Assembly (NCBI GenBank): GCA_947488935.1
Contig: CANLBN010000002.1
Location: 310,001-374,000 of the forward strand
Reading direction: 5' to 3'
From: an uncultured Pseudomonadales bacterium
GTDB taxonomy: Bacteria > Pseudomonadota > Gammaproteobacteria > Pseudomonadales > Cellvibrionaceae
Length of the DNA: 64,000 bases
In this document: positions 48,895 through 57,281 of the stretch, one piece after another
Layout of the letters: each line of letters opens with the position of its first letter
Position numbering within the stretch: the first letter of the stretch is position 1
Translations under genes and position numbers: made by a program
Notes under the pieces: model-generated
What the model was told of the DNA's origin: nothing
Seen by the model: the letters and a program-made list of their open reading frames with translations, nothing else
Databases searched by the model: none

Positions 48895-49611
48895 CTAGAT
48901 TTCAGCGTTATGGTAGATGTTTTGTACATCATCTAAATCATTGAGCATCTCTAAAAACTTTTCGAACATTTCTTTATCGGCTTCGGGTATCGGTGCTGTA
49001 TTTTGAGGCACAAATTGAATTTCGTCGACATCAAAATCAATTCCTTCAAAAGTATCACTGAGTGCTTGCTTGGCTTTAAAATACTCGGTGTGGGGTGTAA
49101 AGACGGTAATTTTGCCATCGTCTGATTCAATATCACTGACATCGACATCGGCCTCCATTAATGCCTCTAGGGCAGCATCTTCGTCATCACCACTAAAAAC
49201 AAGAATGGCACTATGATCAAACATATGGCTAACACTGCCTTGTGTGCCAATTTTAGATTTCGTCTTAGTAAAACAAATGCGTACATCGCCAAAGGTGCGG
49301 TTAGGGTTATCGGTTAAGCAATCTACTATTACCATACAGCTGCCCGGGCCATAGCCTTCGTAGCGGGCTGTGGCAAAATCTTCACCACCACCACCTTTGG
49401 CCTTTTCGATGGCCTTTTCAATGACATGGCTTGGCACTTGGTCTTTTTTTGCACGATCAATCATACTGCGTAATGCAAGATTACCATCGGGGTCTATACC
49501 GCCAGCCTTTGCAATAACATAAATTTCACGGCCATATTTGCTATAGACTTTTGCCTTAGCATCGGATGTTTTTGCCATTGATTCTTTGCGGTTTTGGTAG
49601 GCTCTGCCCAT
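48895..49611 (-). CDS. YebC/PmpR-family protein (YeeN-like subgroup)
   Basis: A 238-residue protein of the YebC/PmpR family, whose members act as transcriptional regulators or in relieving ribosome stalling at proline stretches. The frame extends 14 codons upstream, but the ATG at 49611 gives the normal N-terminus [21 protein letters not shown]. Conserved parts are [34 protein letters not shown] and [11 protein letters not shown]. It resembles the E. coli YeeN branch rather than YebC itself. It is transcribed away from gor. Confidence 0.9.
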   Translation of the reverse strand: MGRAYQNRKESMAKTSDAKAKVYSKYGREIYVIAKAGGIDPDGNLALRSMIDRAKKDQVPSHVIEKAIEKAKGGGGEDFATARYEGYGPGSCMVIVDCLTDNPNRTFGDVRICFTKTKSKIGTQGSVSHMFDHSAILVFSGDDEDAALEALMEADVDVSDIESDDGKITVFTPHTEYFKAKQALSDTFEGIDFDVDEIQFVPQNTAPIPEADKEMFEKFLEMLNDLDDVQNIYHNAEI

Positions 49612-49854
49612 AGTGTTATCCCGTTGATCTTTAAATTCTACTAGTAGAGACAATTTTACCGCGTAGCTACTGTCAGTGAAAGGCCATTAGCGAGTAAATG
49701 CGAAATATTAAGTTCATTTACCCGTAACGGAAAGCCACTGATAGACATCAAAATAGACATATATCATGCTATTATTAAAAGCTGGTTTATCAATTAAAGT
49801 TAGGCTCTATTAAAAAATGAGCTGGAAAATATTCAATTCAATTTAGGAATCCAC

Positions 49855-51216
49855 ATGTCTTACGATTATGATTTATTTGTTATTGGTGCAGGCTCAGGCG
49901 GTGTACGTGCAAGCCGAATGGCGGCAAACCTTGGTGCAAAAGTAGCCGTTTGTGAAGATATGTTTATGGGTGGAACCTGCGTTAATGTGGGTTGTGTTCC
50001 TAAAAAACTCTTTGTCTATGGCTCGCATTTTTCAGAAGATTTTAAAGCAGCGGCTGGATTTGGCTGGAGTGTTGGCGAGACTAGTTTTGATTGGCCTACG
50101 TTGCGTGATAATAAAACCAAAGAGATACAGCGCTTAAATGGCATTTACGACACGATGCTTGCCAACGCTGGCGTTGAGGTCATTGATGGTCGAGGTAGTA
50201 TTATTGACCCCCACACCGTCGAAGTGGCGGGTAGGCAGTATACGGCGGAGCGTATTTTATTAGCTGTAGGTGGCTGGCCGGTTATCCCCGAGATAGAAGG
50301 CAGCGAGCACATTATTAGCTCTAATGAGGTCTTCTTTTTAGAGGAATTTCCTAAACGCGTTATCGTTGTTGGAGGTGGTTATATAGCCGTTGAATTTGCC
50401 GGTATTTTTGAAGGGCTAGGGGCTGAAACGCACTTGCTTTATCGTGGTGAGCTATTTTTGCGTGGTTTCGATACAGACATTCGAGAATTTGTGGCAGGAG
50501 AGATGACTAAAAAAGGCATCGACCTTAAATTTAATACCAACGTGACCGCCATTACAAAACAAGGCGATGGCTCATTACTCGTTGCACTAACCGATGGCAG
50601 CACCTTAGAGGTTGACTGCGTAATGTATGCCACTGGCCGTAAGCCTAAAACCGATAATATCGGTTTAGAGAATACTAAGGTTGGCACTAAGCCTAATGGG
50701 GCAATTATTGTCAATGACGATTACCAAACCGATGAGCCCTCTATTTATGCATTGGGTGATGCGATTGATCGCGTGCAGCTAACACCGGTTGCACTGGCAG
50801 AAGGAATGGCTCTAGTGCGTAACCTCTATGGCGGTCAAAACCAAAAAGTTGATTACAACTTTATTGCGACAGCGGTATTCTCGCAACCTAACATTGGTAC
50901 AGTAGGTTACAGTGAAGAAGAAGCGAAAGAAAAATTTGCAAAAGTCGCTGTGTATAAATCAGATTTTAAACACATGAAGCACACGTTAAGCGGCCTAGAT
51001 GAACGCACGTTTATGAAGCTACTGGTTGATCAAGACACCGATAAAGTCATTGGTTGCCACATGGTAGGTAGCGATGCAGGAGAAATTATCCAAGGCATTG
51101 CTATAGCCATTAAAGCGGGTGCTACAAAAACGGATTTTGATACAACCATTGGTATCCACCCAACAGCGGCAGAAGAGTTTGTAACCATGCGCGAGCCGGC
51201 TTATATTTTAGAATAA
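49855..51216 (+). CDS. gor: Glutathione-disulfide reductase
   Basis: Flavoprotein reducing GSSG with NADPH; 453 residues. The FAD motif GAGSGG is at 11-16, and the redox-active pair Cys42 and Cys47 lies in [14 protein letters not shown]. The NADPH site is [14 protein letters not shown], followed by ATGRKP and GDAI, and the C-terminal HPTAAEEF carries the catalytic histidine-glutamate pair donated to the other subunit. It ends at a clear terminator and marks the left border of the cassette region. Confidence 0.97.
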   Translation: MSYDYDLFVIGAGSGGVRASRMAANLGAKVAVCEDMFMGGTCVNVGCVPKKLFVYGSHFSEDFKAAAGFGWSVGETSFDWPTLRDNKTKEIQRLNGIYDTMLANAGVEVIDGRGSIIDPHTVEVAGRQYTAERILLAVGGWPVIPEIEGSEHIISSNEVFFLEEFPKRVIVVGGGYIAVEFAGIFEGLGAETHLLYRGELFLRGFDTDIREFVAGEMTKKGIDLKFNTNVTAITKQGDGSLLVALTDGSTLEVDCVMYATGRKPKTDNIGLENTKVGTKPNGAIIVNDDYQTDEPSIYALGDAIDRVQLTPVALAEGMALVRNLYGGQNQKVDYNFIATAVFSQPNIGTVGYSEEEAKEKFAKVAVYKSDFKHMKHTLSGLDERTFMKLLVDQDTDKVIGCHMVGSDAGEIIQGIAIAIKAGATKTDFDTTIGIHPTAAEEFVTMREPAYILE

Positions 51217-51239
51217 CCGACTGTAGTAATAACTCTTTT

Positions 51240-51273
51240 AAAGCGGTGTAGCCTATTGCCTGTGCCGCTTTTT
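51240..51273 (+). terminator. Terminator after gor
   Basis: AAAGCGG paired with CCGCTTT across an 18-base loop containing a minor AG/CT pairing, followed by TTT. Moderate strength, correctly placed 24 bases after the stop. Confidence 0.65.
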
Positions 51274-51374
51274 ATGATTAGCTTAAGCGTTTTGTCGGTT
51301 AAGTAAAATACATTCTCCTAGTCGTTGATAATACAAACTCAGGGACCTACGGCCGTAGACTGTATATTAAGCTG

Positions 51375-51944
51375 TTAGCAGTTAAACATATGAAAAAATT
51401 ATCACTATCATATTCTTCACCCCCTGACAGGGAATGCTTAGTAGGCGATATCTTCGTTGATAATAATCAATTTGCAGAGATTAGGTATCAAAATGGAAAG
51501 TTTGAATTGTTAACATATCTTCCTGATGATGAACATTGGGAGCTTCCACTCGAAGAACTCATTGAATTATTGCAGGAAGCAAAAAGTAGCTTAGAGTCAA
51601 GATTAGAAATATCAAAAATAGATAGTAACCCGTACAGTACAGAGTTTAGTAGAGAAGACTGGCATATTCTTAAAGACGCAGTAATCAAATCTTCTAAGGC
51701 AAATATCCAAGGAAAGTATGAGATATTTGACACCCTTCCACACCATCTGAGAGGGTGTAATGTAGCCAATCTAATTTATAAATGCGTATATCTTGGGCAT
51801 AAAAAGTCAGCACGTAAAGCGGCAGAAGTTTTGACAAATAATACAGTCAACCCATGGGTTATTCTAGATAAATCGTAAATGCTAACAAGCACAACCACAC
51901 GGAATAATTTCCGCTGCGCTTCAAATTATCCCGTGTTGCGGGCG
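51375..51944 (+). mobile_element. Integron-type gene cassette 1
   Basis: A 570-base unit bounded by a recombination-type GTTAGCA at 51374-51380 and by its attC at 51880-51950. The R'' box TGCTAAC of that attC is the exact reverse complement (7 of 7) of GTTAGCA at the cassette start. This is expected when a circular cassette has been opened between G and TT of its own attC. One gene fills it, with its stop two bases before the attC. No integrase gene is in the window. Confidence 0.75.
51390..51878 (+). CDS. Cassette-borne protein of unknown function
   Basis: A 162-residue protein that I do not recognise. No signal peptide, membrane segment or enzyme motif is visible. The N-terminal half is acidic and looks like a small beta-rich domain ending in a helix (LPLEELIELLQEAKSSLESRLE, about 52-72). 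The C-terminal half contains HHLRGCNVANLIYKCVYLGHKKSARKAAEVL, a probable helical region. It starts 16 bases after the cassette boundary and stops just before attC, the usual layout of integron cassette genes, many of which have no known relatives. An immunity-type or other accessory role is possible but unproven. Confidence 0.7.
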   Translation: MKKLSLSYSSPPDRECLVGDIFVDNNQFAEIRYQNGKFELLTYLPDDEHWELPLEELIELLQEAKSSLESRLEISKIDSNPYSTEFSREDWHILKDAVIKSSKANIQGKYEIFDTLPHHLRGCNVANLIYKCVYLGHKKSARKAAEVLTNNTVNPWVILDKS

Positions 51945-51950
51945 TTATAG
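51880..51950 (+). other. attC recombination site 1
   Basis: A 71-base site. R'' is TGCTAAC (51880-51886) and R' is GTTATAG (51944-51950) within GGGCGTTATAG. Inside is an imperfect palindrome: ACACGG and ATAATTT on the left pair with AAATTAT and CCGTGT on the right, leaving one mismatch and a 12-base loop. Size and layout fit attC sites of chromosomal integrons. Confidence 0.75.
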
Positions 51951-52487
51951 ACTACTGGAAGCTTTGTTAAACGAATGGAAATTAAAAGTATTACTTGGGA
52001 GCAAACAATTCCTCTTCGCCATAAAGTTTTATGGCCAAATAAATCACCTGAATTTTGTAAGGTTGAGGGTGACGAGGATGGTGTTCATTTTGGTGCATTC
52101 ATAAACAATGAGCTTATTTGTGTAGCCTCTGTTTATATAAAGCGAGGAAAAGCTCGCTTGAGAAAGTTTGCCACAGATGATTACTTTCAAAAACAAGGTA
52201 TAGGCTCTAAGATATTGGAGTTTATTATTAACTATTTAAAAGGCACTGAGGTGAAAGTGTTCTGGTGTGATGCAAGAGAATCTGCTTTAGGGTTTTATGA
52301 GCGTTTTGGCATGCGTCCATATAGTGAACGCTTTTATAAAGAAGATGAGCCATATTTTAAAATGAAAGTAGCTCTTTAGTATCCTAAACGGTATATAACA
52401 AGACATTTAAAACAGAACTAAAATAGTTGGTTAGGCTCCGATTTACTCCACATTATAACTAACTATTTTAGCCCAGTTAATGCGGCG
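51945..52487 (+). mobile_element. Integron-type gene cassette 2
   Basis: A 543-base unit from the cut point in R' of attC1 to that in attC2. Its first bases (GTTATAG with the G from attC1) are complementary to the R'' box ATATAAC of attC2 at six of seven positions. It holds a single GNAT gene. The match of start and end in two successive units is hard to explain without cassette recombination. Confidence 0.72.
51975..52379 (+). CDS. GNAT-family N-acetyltransferase (cassette gene)
   Basis: A 134-residue acetyltransferase. The acetyl-CoA binding segment is ARLRKFATDDYFQKQGIGSKILEFI (about 58-82) with the QKQGIGSK form of the Q/RxxGxG/A loop. FWCDARESALGFYERFGMRPYSERFYKEDEPYFKM is the typical GNAT C-terminus. 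It begins 25 bases after the cassette boundary and stops 13 bases before attC2. Acetyltransferases are common cassette cargo. Whether the substrate is a drug, polyamine, metabolite or protein is not visible. Confidence 0.88.
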   Translation: MEIKSITWEQTIPLRHKVLWPNKSPEFCKVEGDEDGVHFGAFINNELICVASVYIKRGKARLRKFATDDYFQKQGIGSKILEFIINYLKGTEVKVFWCDARESALGFYERFGMRPYSERFYKEDEPYFKMKVAL

Positions 52488-52493
52488 TTCACT
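52393..52493 (+). other. attC recombination site 2
   Basis: A 101-base site with R'' ATATAAC (52393-52399) and R' GTTCACT (52487-52493) in GGCGTTCACT. A 16-bp stem (52418-52433 with 52456-52471, one G-T pair) and 22-base loop forms the centre. CATTTAA and TTAATG near the ends add to an outer stem. The start TATAACAAG and the end GGCGTT are familiar from VCR-type sites. Confidence 0.7.
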
Positions 52494-52507
52494 ACCTAAA
52501 GAGAATT

Positions 52508-52777
52508 ATGCCTGTAGATATTAATGGACAAAAGGTTAGGGTCGGGGCAATGGTTAAGGTGCTTTATATTGATCCAAAAATTACCGAACACCTTCCAGAT
52601 GAGGAGGTCCGCGATATTAATTCTATGTTAAATCAAGTTTTGAAAGTCTATAAAATAGATGAGTATGATTGTGCGTGGGTTGAAAAGTGGTGGCAGCGTG
52701 GAGAGGGCCAAACAGAAAGTCATAGCCTGTCTCTCTCGTCAAATGAAATGGAGCTGTTAACAAATATCAGCAATTAG
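52508..52777 (+). CDS. Small conserved-looking protein of unknown function (probable cassette gene)
   Basis: An 89-residue protein that begins 14 bases after attC2, the position of a cassette gene. VDINGQKVRVGAMVKVLYID resembles the first strands of a small beta barrel. EEVRDINSMLNQVLKVYKIDEYDCAWVEKWW and the serine-rich HSLSLSSNEMELL end follow. I do not recognise a named domain, although short proteins with this kind of sequence are frequent in integron arrays, as far as I recall. Its own attC is not clear: AAAGAACGCGG at 52791-52801 matches the expected AGTGAAC box at five of seven positions, but I find no matching right arm. Confidence 0.65.
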   Translation: MPVDINGQKVRVGAMVKVLYIDPKITEHLPDEEVRDINSMLNQVLKVYKIDEYDCAWVEKWWQRGEGQTESHSLSLSSNEMELLTNISN

Positions 52778-53235
52778 CAAGGTAAAGCAAAAAGAACGCG
52801 GAAAAATACCACTCCTCATTTACCATGGGCTTTGGTTGGTGCAATTATATTTGCTGCTTTATCACACAAATACTATAGGTTTTTATCTGTTCTTATATGT
52901 TTTATACCCGGTTGCGATATTTAAAGATATTTGCAATTAGGTAGGCGAAATACAATATAAAGATGATTTTCAATACCAGAAAATAGACCATGTTGGCTCT
53001 TACGTGGATGGTGAGGTGCCAGAGGCTTTCGAGTTTTTCGGTCTTGCTGTTTTATATCAGTTATCATGATCTGCAAGTAATTTTTGAAGAGGGCTATAAC
53101 GTTAATTAAAGCATCTTTGAGCTTATTATTGTAAATGCTCAACATATCCACTTACGGCGCTTGTTTTAGTGCTTGAAATTACACGGCTAAGTTGCGAAAC
53201 TCCACACTCTTCTTGATGTTACACAGGGATTTACT
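52778..53235 (+). pseudogene. Decayed region between cassette gene and transglutaminase gene
   Basis: About 460 bases without an intact gene. The plus strand carries two protein-like fragments in different frames. One is hydrophobic (LPWALVGAIIFAALSHKYYRFLSVLICF, near 52833-52920), the other hydrophilic (DDFQYQKIDHVGSYVDGEV, near 52950-53020). This fits a frameshifted small membrane-protein gene, perhaps a dead cassette. A TTGAGC/GCTCAA hairpin behind CTATAAC (53094-53135) has some attC features but no right-hand GTT box. Low confidence. Confidence 0.3.
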
Positions 53236-54030
53236 ATGCGGTTACGTACAAGCTGTGAACTGAACTTTGTTATAGATTTTCCGACTCCCTTTGTTTTTAT
53301 GTTGAGGCCACGTAGTAGTGCTTTTCAGTGGCTGGCAAAAGAGGAATATTCGATCAAACCCGATATCCAAGTTGAAGAATACAACGATATTTATGGCAAC
53401 TTGTGTCAGCGCCTACTGGCGCCTCCGGGCCATCTGGCTGTCAGGACCAGTGCAGAAGTTATGACCTCCGAGAAGTTTGATGTAGGCTTTGGTAGTCCTT
53501 TTACACAGGTGCAACACTTACCTCAGGAGGCGCTCGTTTATCTATTGCCTAGCCGTTATTGTGAGTCAGAGAGCTTTCATGAAATGACCATGGGGCTAGT
53601 GGCCAGTCAATTGCCAGGCTATGACCAAGTAGCGGCTATCAACCGTTGGGTGCATAACAATATCTCTTTTTGTCCTGGTTCAAGTATTGTACCTATCTCT
53701 GCAACTCAAGCAAATATTAAGTCTCAAGGGGTGTGCCGTGACTTAACCCATATTGCTATTGCAATGTGTCGGAGTATTAGTATTCCTGCGCGCATGGTTG
53801 TCGGCTACCTTCATGGTTTAAATCCAATGGATTTACACGCTTGGTTTGAAGCATACGTTGGTGGTCGTTGGTATGGTTTTGATCCAACACAATCCGAGGC
53901 GACGGGTGGTTATGTAACGGTAGCCTGTGGCCGTGATGCAGCAGATGTGGCAATTTACAATCAGTTTGGCCCCTCCGTCTTTCCTTATTCTCAGCATGTG
54001 GAAGTTGAGCAACTTACTTCTAAAGTATAA
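53236..54030 (+). CDS. Transglutaminase-like cysteine protein
   Basis: A 264-residue cytoplasmic transglutaminase-fold protein. The catalytic triad is visible: cysteine in SQGVCRDLTHIAIAMCR (near 178), histidine in MDLHAWFEAYV (near 209) and aspartate in WYGFDPTQ (near 224). The N-terminal domain (about 1-110) is beta-rich and typical of the bacterial tandem proteins. Members may act as proteases or amidases rather than cross-linkers. It is flanked by cassette-like DNA but has no attC of its own that I can see, so it may be an ordinary chromosomal gene. Confidence 0.88.
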   Translation: MRLRTSCELNFVIDFPTPFVFMLRPRSSAFQWLAKEEYSIKPDIQVEEYNDIYGNLCQRLLAPPGHLAVRTSAEVMTSEKFDVGFGSPFTQVQHLPQEALVYLLPSRYCESESFHEMTMGLVASQLPGYDQVAAINRWVHNNISFCPGSSIVPISATQANIKSQGVCRDLTHIAIAMCRSISIPARMVVGYLHGLNPMDLHAWFEAYVGGRWYGFDPTQSEATGGYVTVACGRDAADVAIYNQFGPSVFPYSQHVEVEQLTSKV

Positions 54031-54289
54031 ATTCAGTGGCGTTGAGTGCGAAAACAAAAGGCGACGTATCTATTTAGTGGGTAAGCCGTTGGTGCATTTT
54101 TTGGTAAATAAATGCGGCTCTTTACTCCTCTTTATAGAGATCAGAAAGTTTGTTGAGCAAGAAGAATATCTTATAGAAAATAGTGCCTAGTGAATTAAGA
54201 TGATGGGCAAGAAAAGCTTGCTACCAGCGTTATGTGTATTAAGGCAATGGTTTGGCGATTAAAGAAATTATTACCGTTGGAAAAATACA
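54031..54289 (+). other. Intergenic DNA with a possible cassette boundary
   Basis: No gene is called here. An open frame that begins inside the transglutaminase gene continues to 54190 but has no family signature. AGCGTTATGT at 54226-54235 has the form of an attC right-hand box and precedes the next small gene by about 55 bases. No left arm could be paired with it. Confidence 0.35.
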
Positions 54290-54550
54290 ATGAATATACA
54301 TAACGAAGTTCGAAAGCATCTCATTAATTTTTTAAAGAAAGTGCTGGATCAAACTTACACAAGAAATGAGTGGGAGAACTACTCTTATAGCACCTATCAA
54401 AATGCTGAATTAGAATATATTAGAAGAGAAGTTATTGAGACAATATCTAAAAACTTGGAACCTAATGGCTTTAAAATGAAAACAATCAGCAAAGAAAATA
54501 GAGACTCAATTCAAACAATAATAAACAAGCTTGAAAGAATGAGTATTTAA
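54290..54550 (+). CDS. Small protein of unknown function (possible cassette gene)
   Basis: An 86-residue, charged and probably all-helical protein (VRKHLINFLKKVLDQTY, then ELEYIRREVIETISKNLEPNGF and NRDSIQTIINKLERM). I find no recognisable domain. Its stop codon lies within an attC-like left box, ATTTAAC, the overlap often seen at cassette ends. No clear ribosome site is visible beyond an A-rich stretch. It is likely real given the site behind it, but unproven. Confidence 0.5.
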   Translation: MNIHNEVRKHLINFLKKVLDQTYTRNEWENYSYSTYQNAELEYIRREVIETISKNLEPNGFKMKTISKENRDSIQTIINKLERMSI

Positions 54551-54616
54551 CAGATATCTAAAATGCGCTGCCTTTACGCTTGATATGTATATGCATTGTC
54601 TAATAGGGTGTTAGAT
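54545..54616 (+). other. attC-like site 4 (candidate)
   Basis: A 72-base segment with R'' ATTTAAC (54545-54551) and R' GTTAGAT (54610-54616), both fitting the RYYYAAC and GTTRRRY consensus exactly. The inner stem AATGC/GCATT is short. Complementarity to the presumed cassette start GTTATGT (54229-54235) is only five of seven. Confidence 0.45.
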
Positions 54617-54681
54617 GGGGAATCAACCCATTTTTTAGCGTTACAATTACCCGAGTTATAAAAAATCACTGACTTCTTTGG

Positions 54682-55119
54682 ATGAATACTAGCGTGAACG
54701 ATAAAATCAATTACAAAGCTAATCCACTACACGGCCTCAGTTTAGAAAACTTATTAATTGAATTAGAGGGTCACTACGGCTTTAGTATTCTTTTTGCCTA
54801 TTTGAACATCAATTGTTTTAAAACCAATCCGAGTATCCAATCCAGCGTGAAGTTTCTCAAGAAAACAGATTGGGCACGTGAAAAGGTTGAGGCTTTTTAT
54901 TTATATGAATTTAAAAGTTTACCTAAGGCCTCTGACGAACAATTTCAATTACCGCCTAGAGATCGTATTGTTCCAGAAGATCAAACCCCAGGTGAGCCTA
55001 AGGAGCTAAGCCTAGAGGATGCCGAAGTCTTGCGTGAAAAACGCGCTAAGAAAGCGGCTGCATATAGTTCTGGCTCTAGGTCGGGTAAAAATTATGGCGC
55101 TCAGCGAAACGGCCAATAA
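54682..55119 (+). CDS. VF530-family protein (DUF2132)
   Basis: A 145-residue protein. The first 80 residues are the compact VF530 domain, [64 protein letters not shown], known from structure to be a DNA-binding-like helical fold without an assigned role. The last 60 are a polar, lysine- and serine-rich tail ([22 protein letters not shown]), probably disordered, which lengthens it beyond the usual 75-90 residues. It stands alone between the cassette region and the convergent hydrolase gene. Confidence 0.85.
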   Translation: MNTSVNDKINYKANPLHGLSLENLLIELEGHYGFSILFAYLNINCFKTNPSIQSSVKFLKKTDWAREKVEAFYLYEFKSLPKASDEQFQLPPRDRIVPEDQTPGEPKELSLEDAEVLREKRAKKAAAYSSGSRSGKNYGAQRNGQ

Positions 55120-55168
55120 AATAACAATGTGATAAAAACAGATAAAGGCTTTTTAAAGTTCGGTAGTT

Positions 55169-56299
55169 TTATCCTAACTCGTGATCATCAAACACCGGGT
55201 TGGGTGACTCTTCCCCTGTTGCTTGAAATGCCTCAACGGTTTCTGCAGCTTGTCTGTTGTCTTTAAAACGTGCGATATGAAAGAGAGCATCTCCCTCATT
55301 AACTAAGGGTATATTACTTTTACCAATAATTAAGCCATTGTAGTCAGAGCGAATTTCATATTCTATTTGGTCAAATAAATTAGACGGATCCGAGATAACG
55401 CCGAGTAACTCACCTTTTTTAACGCGTGAACCTAGGCCTGCAATAGAGCGTAAAATGCCGCTTTCTGGTGCACGAGCCCAACTGCTTTCATCGGCAACAA
55501 ATAAGTTTTTGTTGCTATTTACTTTGCTTTTACTCGAACTTTGACGAAGCATTTTTAATTTTCGCATGACCGATAAAATACCACGAACTCCCGCACGAAT
55601 AGATAACTCATCAAAACGTAGGGCTTCTCCTGCTTCATAGAGTAATACTTTTACACCGTACTCATCGGCTATTTGCCGAAGAGAACCATCGCGTAAATTA
55701 GCGTTAAGTAATACAGGCACACGGAAAGATTCGGCAAGCTCTAATGTTTCAGCATCGTCTAAGTTGGCACGAATTTGAGGTAAGTTGGAGCGATGAATGG
55801 CACCGGTGTGTAAGTCGATGCCATAGTCTGATTTACTGACAATTTCTGTAACAACAATGTGAGCTAATCGGGCTGCGAGTGAGCCACGTTTTGAGCCTGG
55901 AAAACAACGATTAAGGTCACGTCTGTCGGGTAAATAACGTGAATGTTGAATAATGCCAAAAATATTTACAACAGGAATAACAATAAGTGTACCGTGTAAG
56001 CGATCGAGTGCACGCGTTTTTATAAAGCGTCGTACAATCTCCACACCATTGAGTTCATCACCATGTACGGCAGAGCTAATAAACAATGTCGGCCCTGCGA
56101 GCTTGCCACAAAGGATATGTACAGGAATACTCTGATCACTATGGGTATAAAGCTTAGCAACGGGCAAGCCAATCACTTTTTTCTCACCAGGGTTGACGGT
56201 GATGTTATTAATAGTAAATGGCTGGTTTTTTGCCGTACTCATTTTTGTGCTTTTAGTGTTGCCTTCAGCTTTATTTGAGATGCTCTCAGTATCGGCCAT
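55169..56299 (-). CDS. Succinylglutamate desuccinylase/aspartoacylase-family hydrolase
   Basis: A 376-residue zinc carboxypeptidase-fold enzyme. Zinc ligands appear in SSAVHGDELNGVEI (H..E, near 79-92) and GIDLHTG (near 160), and the catalytic glutamate in LLYEAGEA. An extra C-terminal beta domain follows (about 285-350). It is the last gene of the group rimB, DUF442 gene, rimK and this hydrolase. Members near rimK may process glutamylated proteins or N-acylated amino acids; this is inferred. The first 20 residues are polar, and a start at the later Met (MSTAKNQP) is possible. Confidence 0.85.
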   Translation of the reverse strand: MADTESISNKAEGNTKSTKMSTAKNQPFTINNITVNPGEKKVIGLPVAKLYTHSDQSIPVHILCGKLAGPTLFISSAVHGDELNGVEIVRRFIKTRALDRLHGTLIVIPVVNIFGIIQHSRYLPDRRDLNRCFPGSKRGSLAARLAHIVVTEIVSKSDYGIDLHTGAIHRSNLPQIRANLDDAETLELAESFRVPVLLNANLRDGSLRQIADEYGVKVLLYEAGEALRFDELSIRAGVRGILSVMRKLKMLRQSSSKSKVNSNKNLFVADESSWARAPESGILRSIAGLGSRVKKGELLGVISDPSNLFDQIEYEIRSDYNGLIIGKSNIPLVNEGDALFHIARFKDNRQAAETVEAFQATGEESPNPVFDDHELG

Positions 56300-56337
56300 G
56301 GATGCTTAATTCCGTATTGTTTCTATTATTAAGTATG

Positions 56338-57249
56338 TTAGCCTTTGCCACGTGTTTTCGTTTTATTAGGCTTGGCATTCTTTTCAATAAATTCAATAAT
56401 CATCCCCGCAACATCTTTACCGGTGGCCTCTTCGATACCACGTAGGCCGGGTGATGAGTTGACTTCCATAACCAATGGGCCTCGCTCCGATCGAAGTAGA
56501 TCAACACCGCAAATATTTAAGCCCATCACCTTAGCCGCTTTAATCGCACAGGCGCGTTCAGCAGGGGAGAGCTTAACTAGTTTTGCAGAGCCACCTCTAT
56601 GGAGGTTGGATCTAAATTCACCAGCAGGAGCAGTACGTTGCATAGCGGCAATGACTTTGCCCCCGACAACAAAACAGCGTATATCACTACCACCGGCTTC
56701 TTTAATAAATTCTTGAATCAAAATATTACTGCCAACACCCATAAACGCTTGTATCACACTCTCGGCTGCTTTTTTGGTTTCGGCCAATACAACGCCAATA
56801 CCCTGAGTGCCTTCGAGTAGTTTTATCACTAGTGGGGCACCACCAACCTCGCGAATTAATCCGTTAACATCATCGGGCGAGTGTGCAAATGCAGTCACAG
56901 GAATACCGACACCCTTGCGAGACAACAATTGTGTTGAGCGTAACTTGTCACGAGAACGGGTAATAGCAACGGATTCATTAACGCAATAAGTACCCATGAC
57001 CTCAAATTGGCGCACAACCGCTGTACCATAAAAGGTAACAGAGGCGCCGATGCGTGGAATAGCGGCATCAAAGTGCCCGGGTTGAAATTCTTCATCTTTG
57101 TAGTGCATCGATGGATTATCTGTACCAATATCCATAAAGCAGCGCAAATGATCAACAACGCGTGGTTCATGGCCGCGCTCGGTAGCGGCCTCTATTAAGC
57201 GGCGAGTGGAGTAAAGTTTTTGGTTGCGTGACAGTATGGCTATTTTCAT
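56338..57249 (-). CDS. rimK: Ribosomal protein S6--L-glutamate ligase
   Basis: ATP-grasp ligase that adds glutamate residues to the C-terminus of ribosomal protein S6; 303 residues. [20 protein letters not shown] is the RimK N-terminus, [21 protein letters not shown] is highly characteristic, and the ATP-grasp core has [37 protein letters not shown] and the metal-binding [21 protein letters not shown]. It lies in a minus-strand group with rimB upstream, as in the rim operons of pseudomonads. An ATP-grasp regulation by RimA/cyclic di-GMP has been described there, but no RimA gene is present here. Confidence 0.96.
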   Translation of the reverse strand: MKIAILSRNQKLYSTRRLIEAATERGHEPRVVDHLRCFMDIGTDNPSMHYKDEEFQPGHFDAAIPRIGASVTFYGTAVVRQFEVMGTYCVNESVAITRSRDKLRSTQLLSRKGVGIPVTAFAHSPDDVNGLIREVGGAPLVIKLLEGTQGIGVVLAETKKAAESVIQAFMGVGSNILIQEFIKEAGGSDIRCFVVGGKVIAAMQRTAPAGEFRSNLHRGGSAKLVKLSPAERACAIKAAKVMGLNICGVDLLRSERGPLVMEVNSSPGLRGIEEATGKDVAGMIIEFIEKNAKPNKTKTRGKG

Positions 57250-57281
57250 AATCGAATCTCGTTATTGTTATTTTTTAGATA

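Noticed and set aside
51347..51358. Perfect palindrome CTACGGCCGTAG just before cassette 1, considered as attI or part of another attC
   Set aside because: There is no integrase next to it and no R''/L'' boxes could be placed; may be the remains of a site, but unsupported.
51978..52379. The cassette GNAT gene as an aminoglycoside acetyltransferase
   Set aside because: It has only the general GNAT pattern; nothing specific to known drug-modifying enzymes is visible, so a resistance label would be unsupported.
53094..53135. CTATAAC followed by a TTGAGC/GCTCAA hairpin as an attC site
   Set aside because: No right-hand GTT box at a suitable distance and no matching cassette start; recorded only as a possible relic.
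52921..53151. Minus-strand open frame of 76 codons
   Set aside because: Low-complexity AT-rich composition, no ribosome site and no recognisable family; lies over the decayed region whose plus strand looks more protein-like.
53927..54190. Plus-strand open frame of 87 codons starting inside the transglutaminase gene
   Set aside because: Half of it is an alternative frame of a well-supported gene and the rest shows no family pattern.
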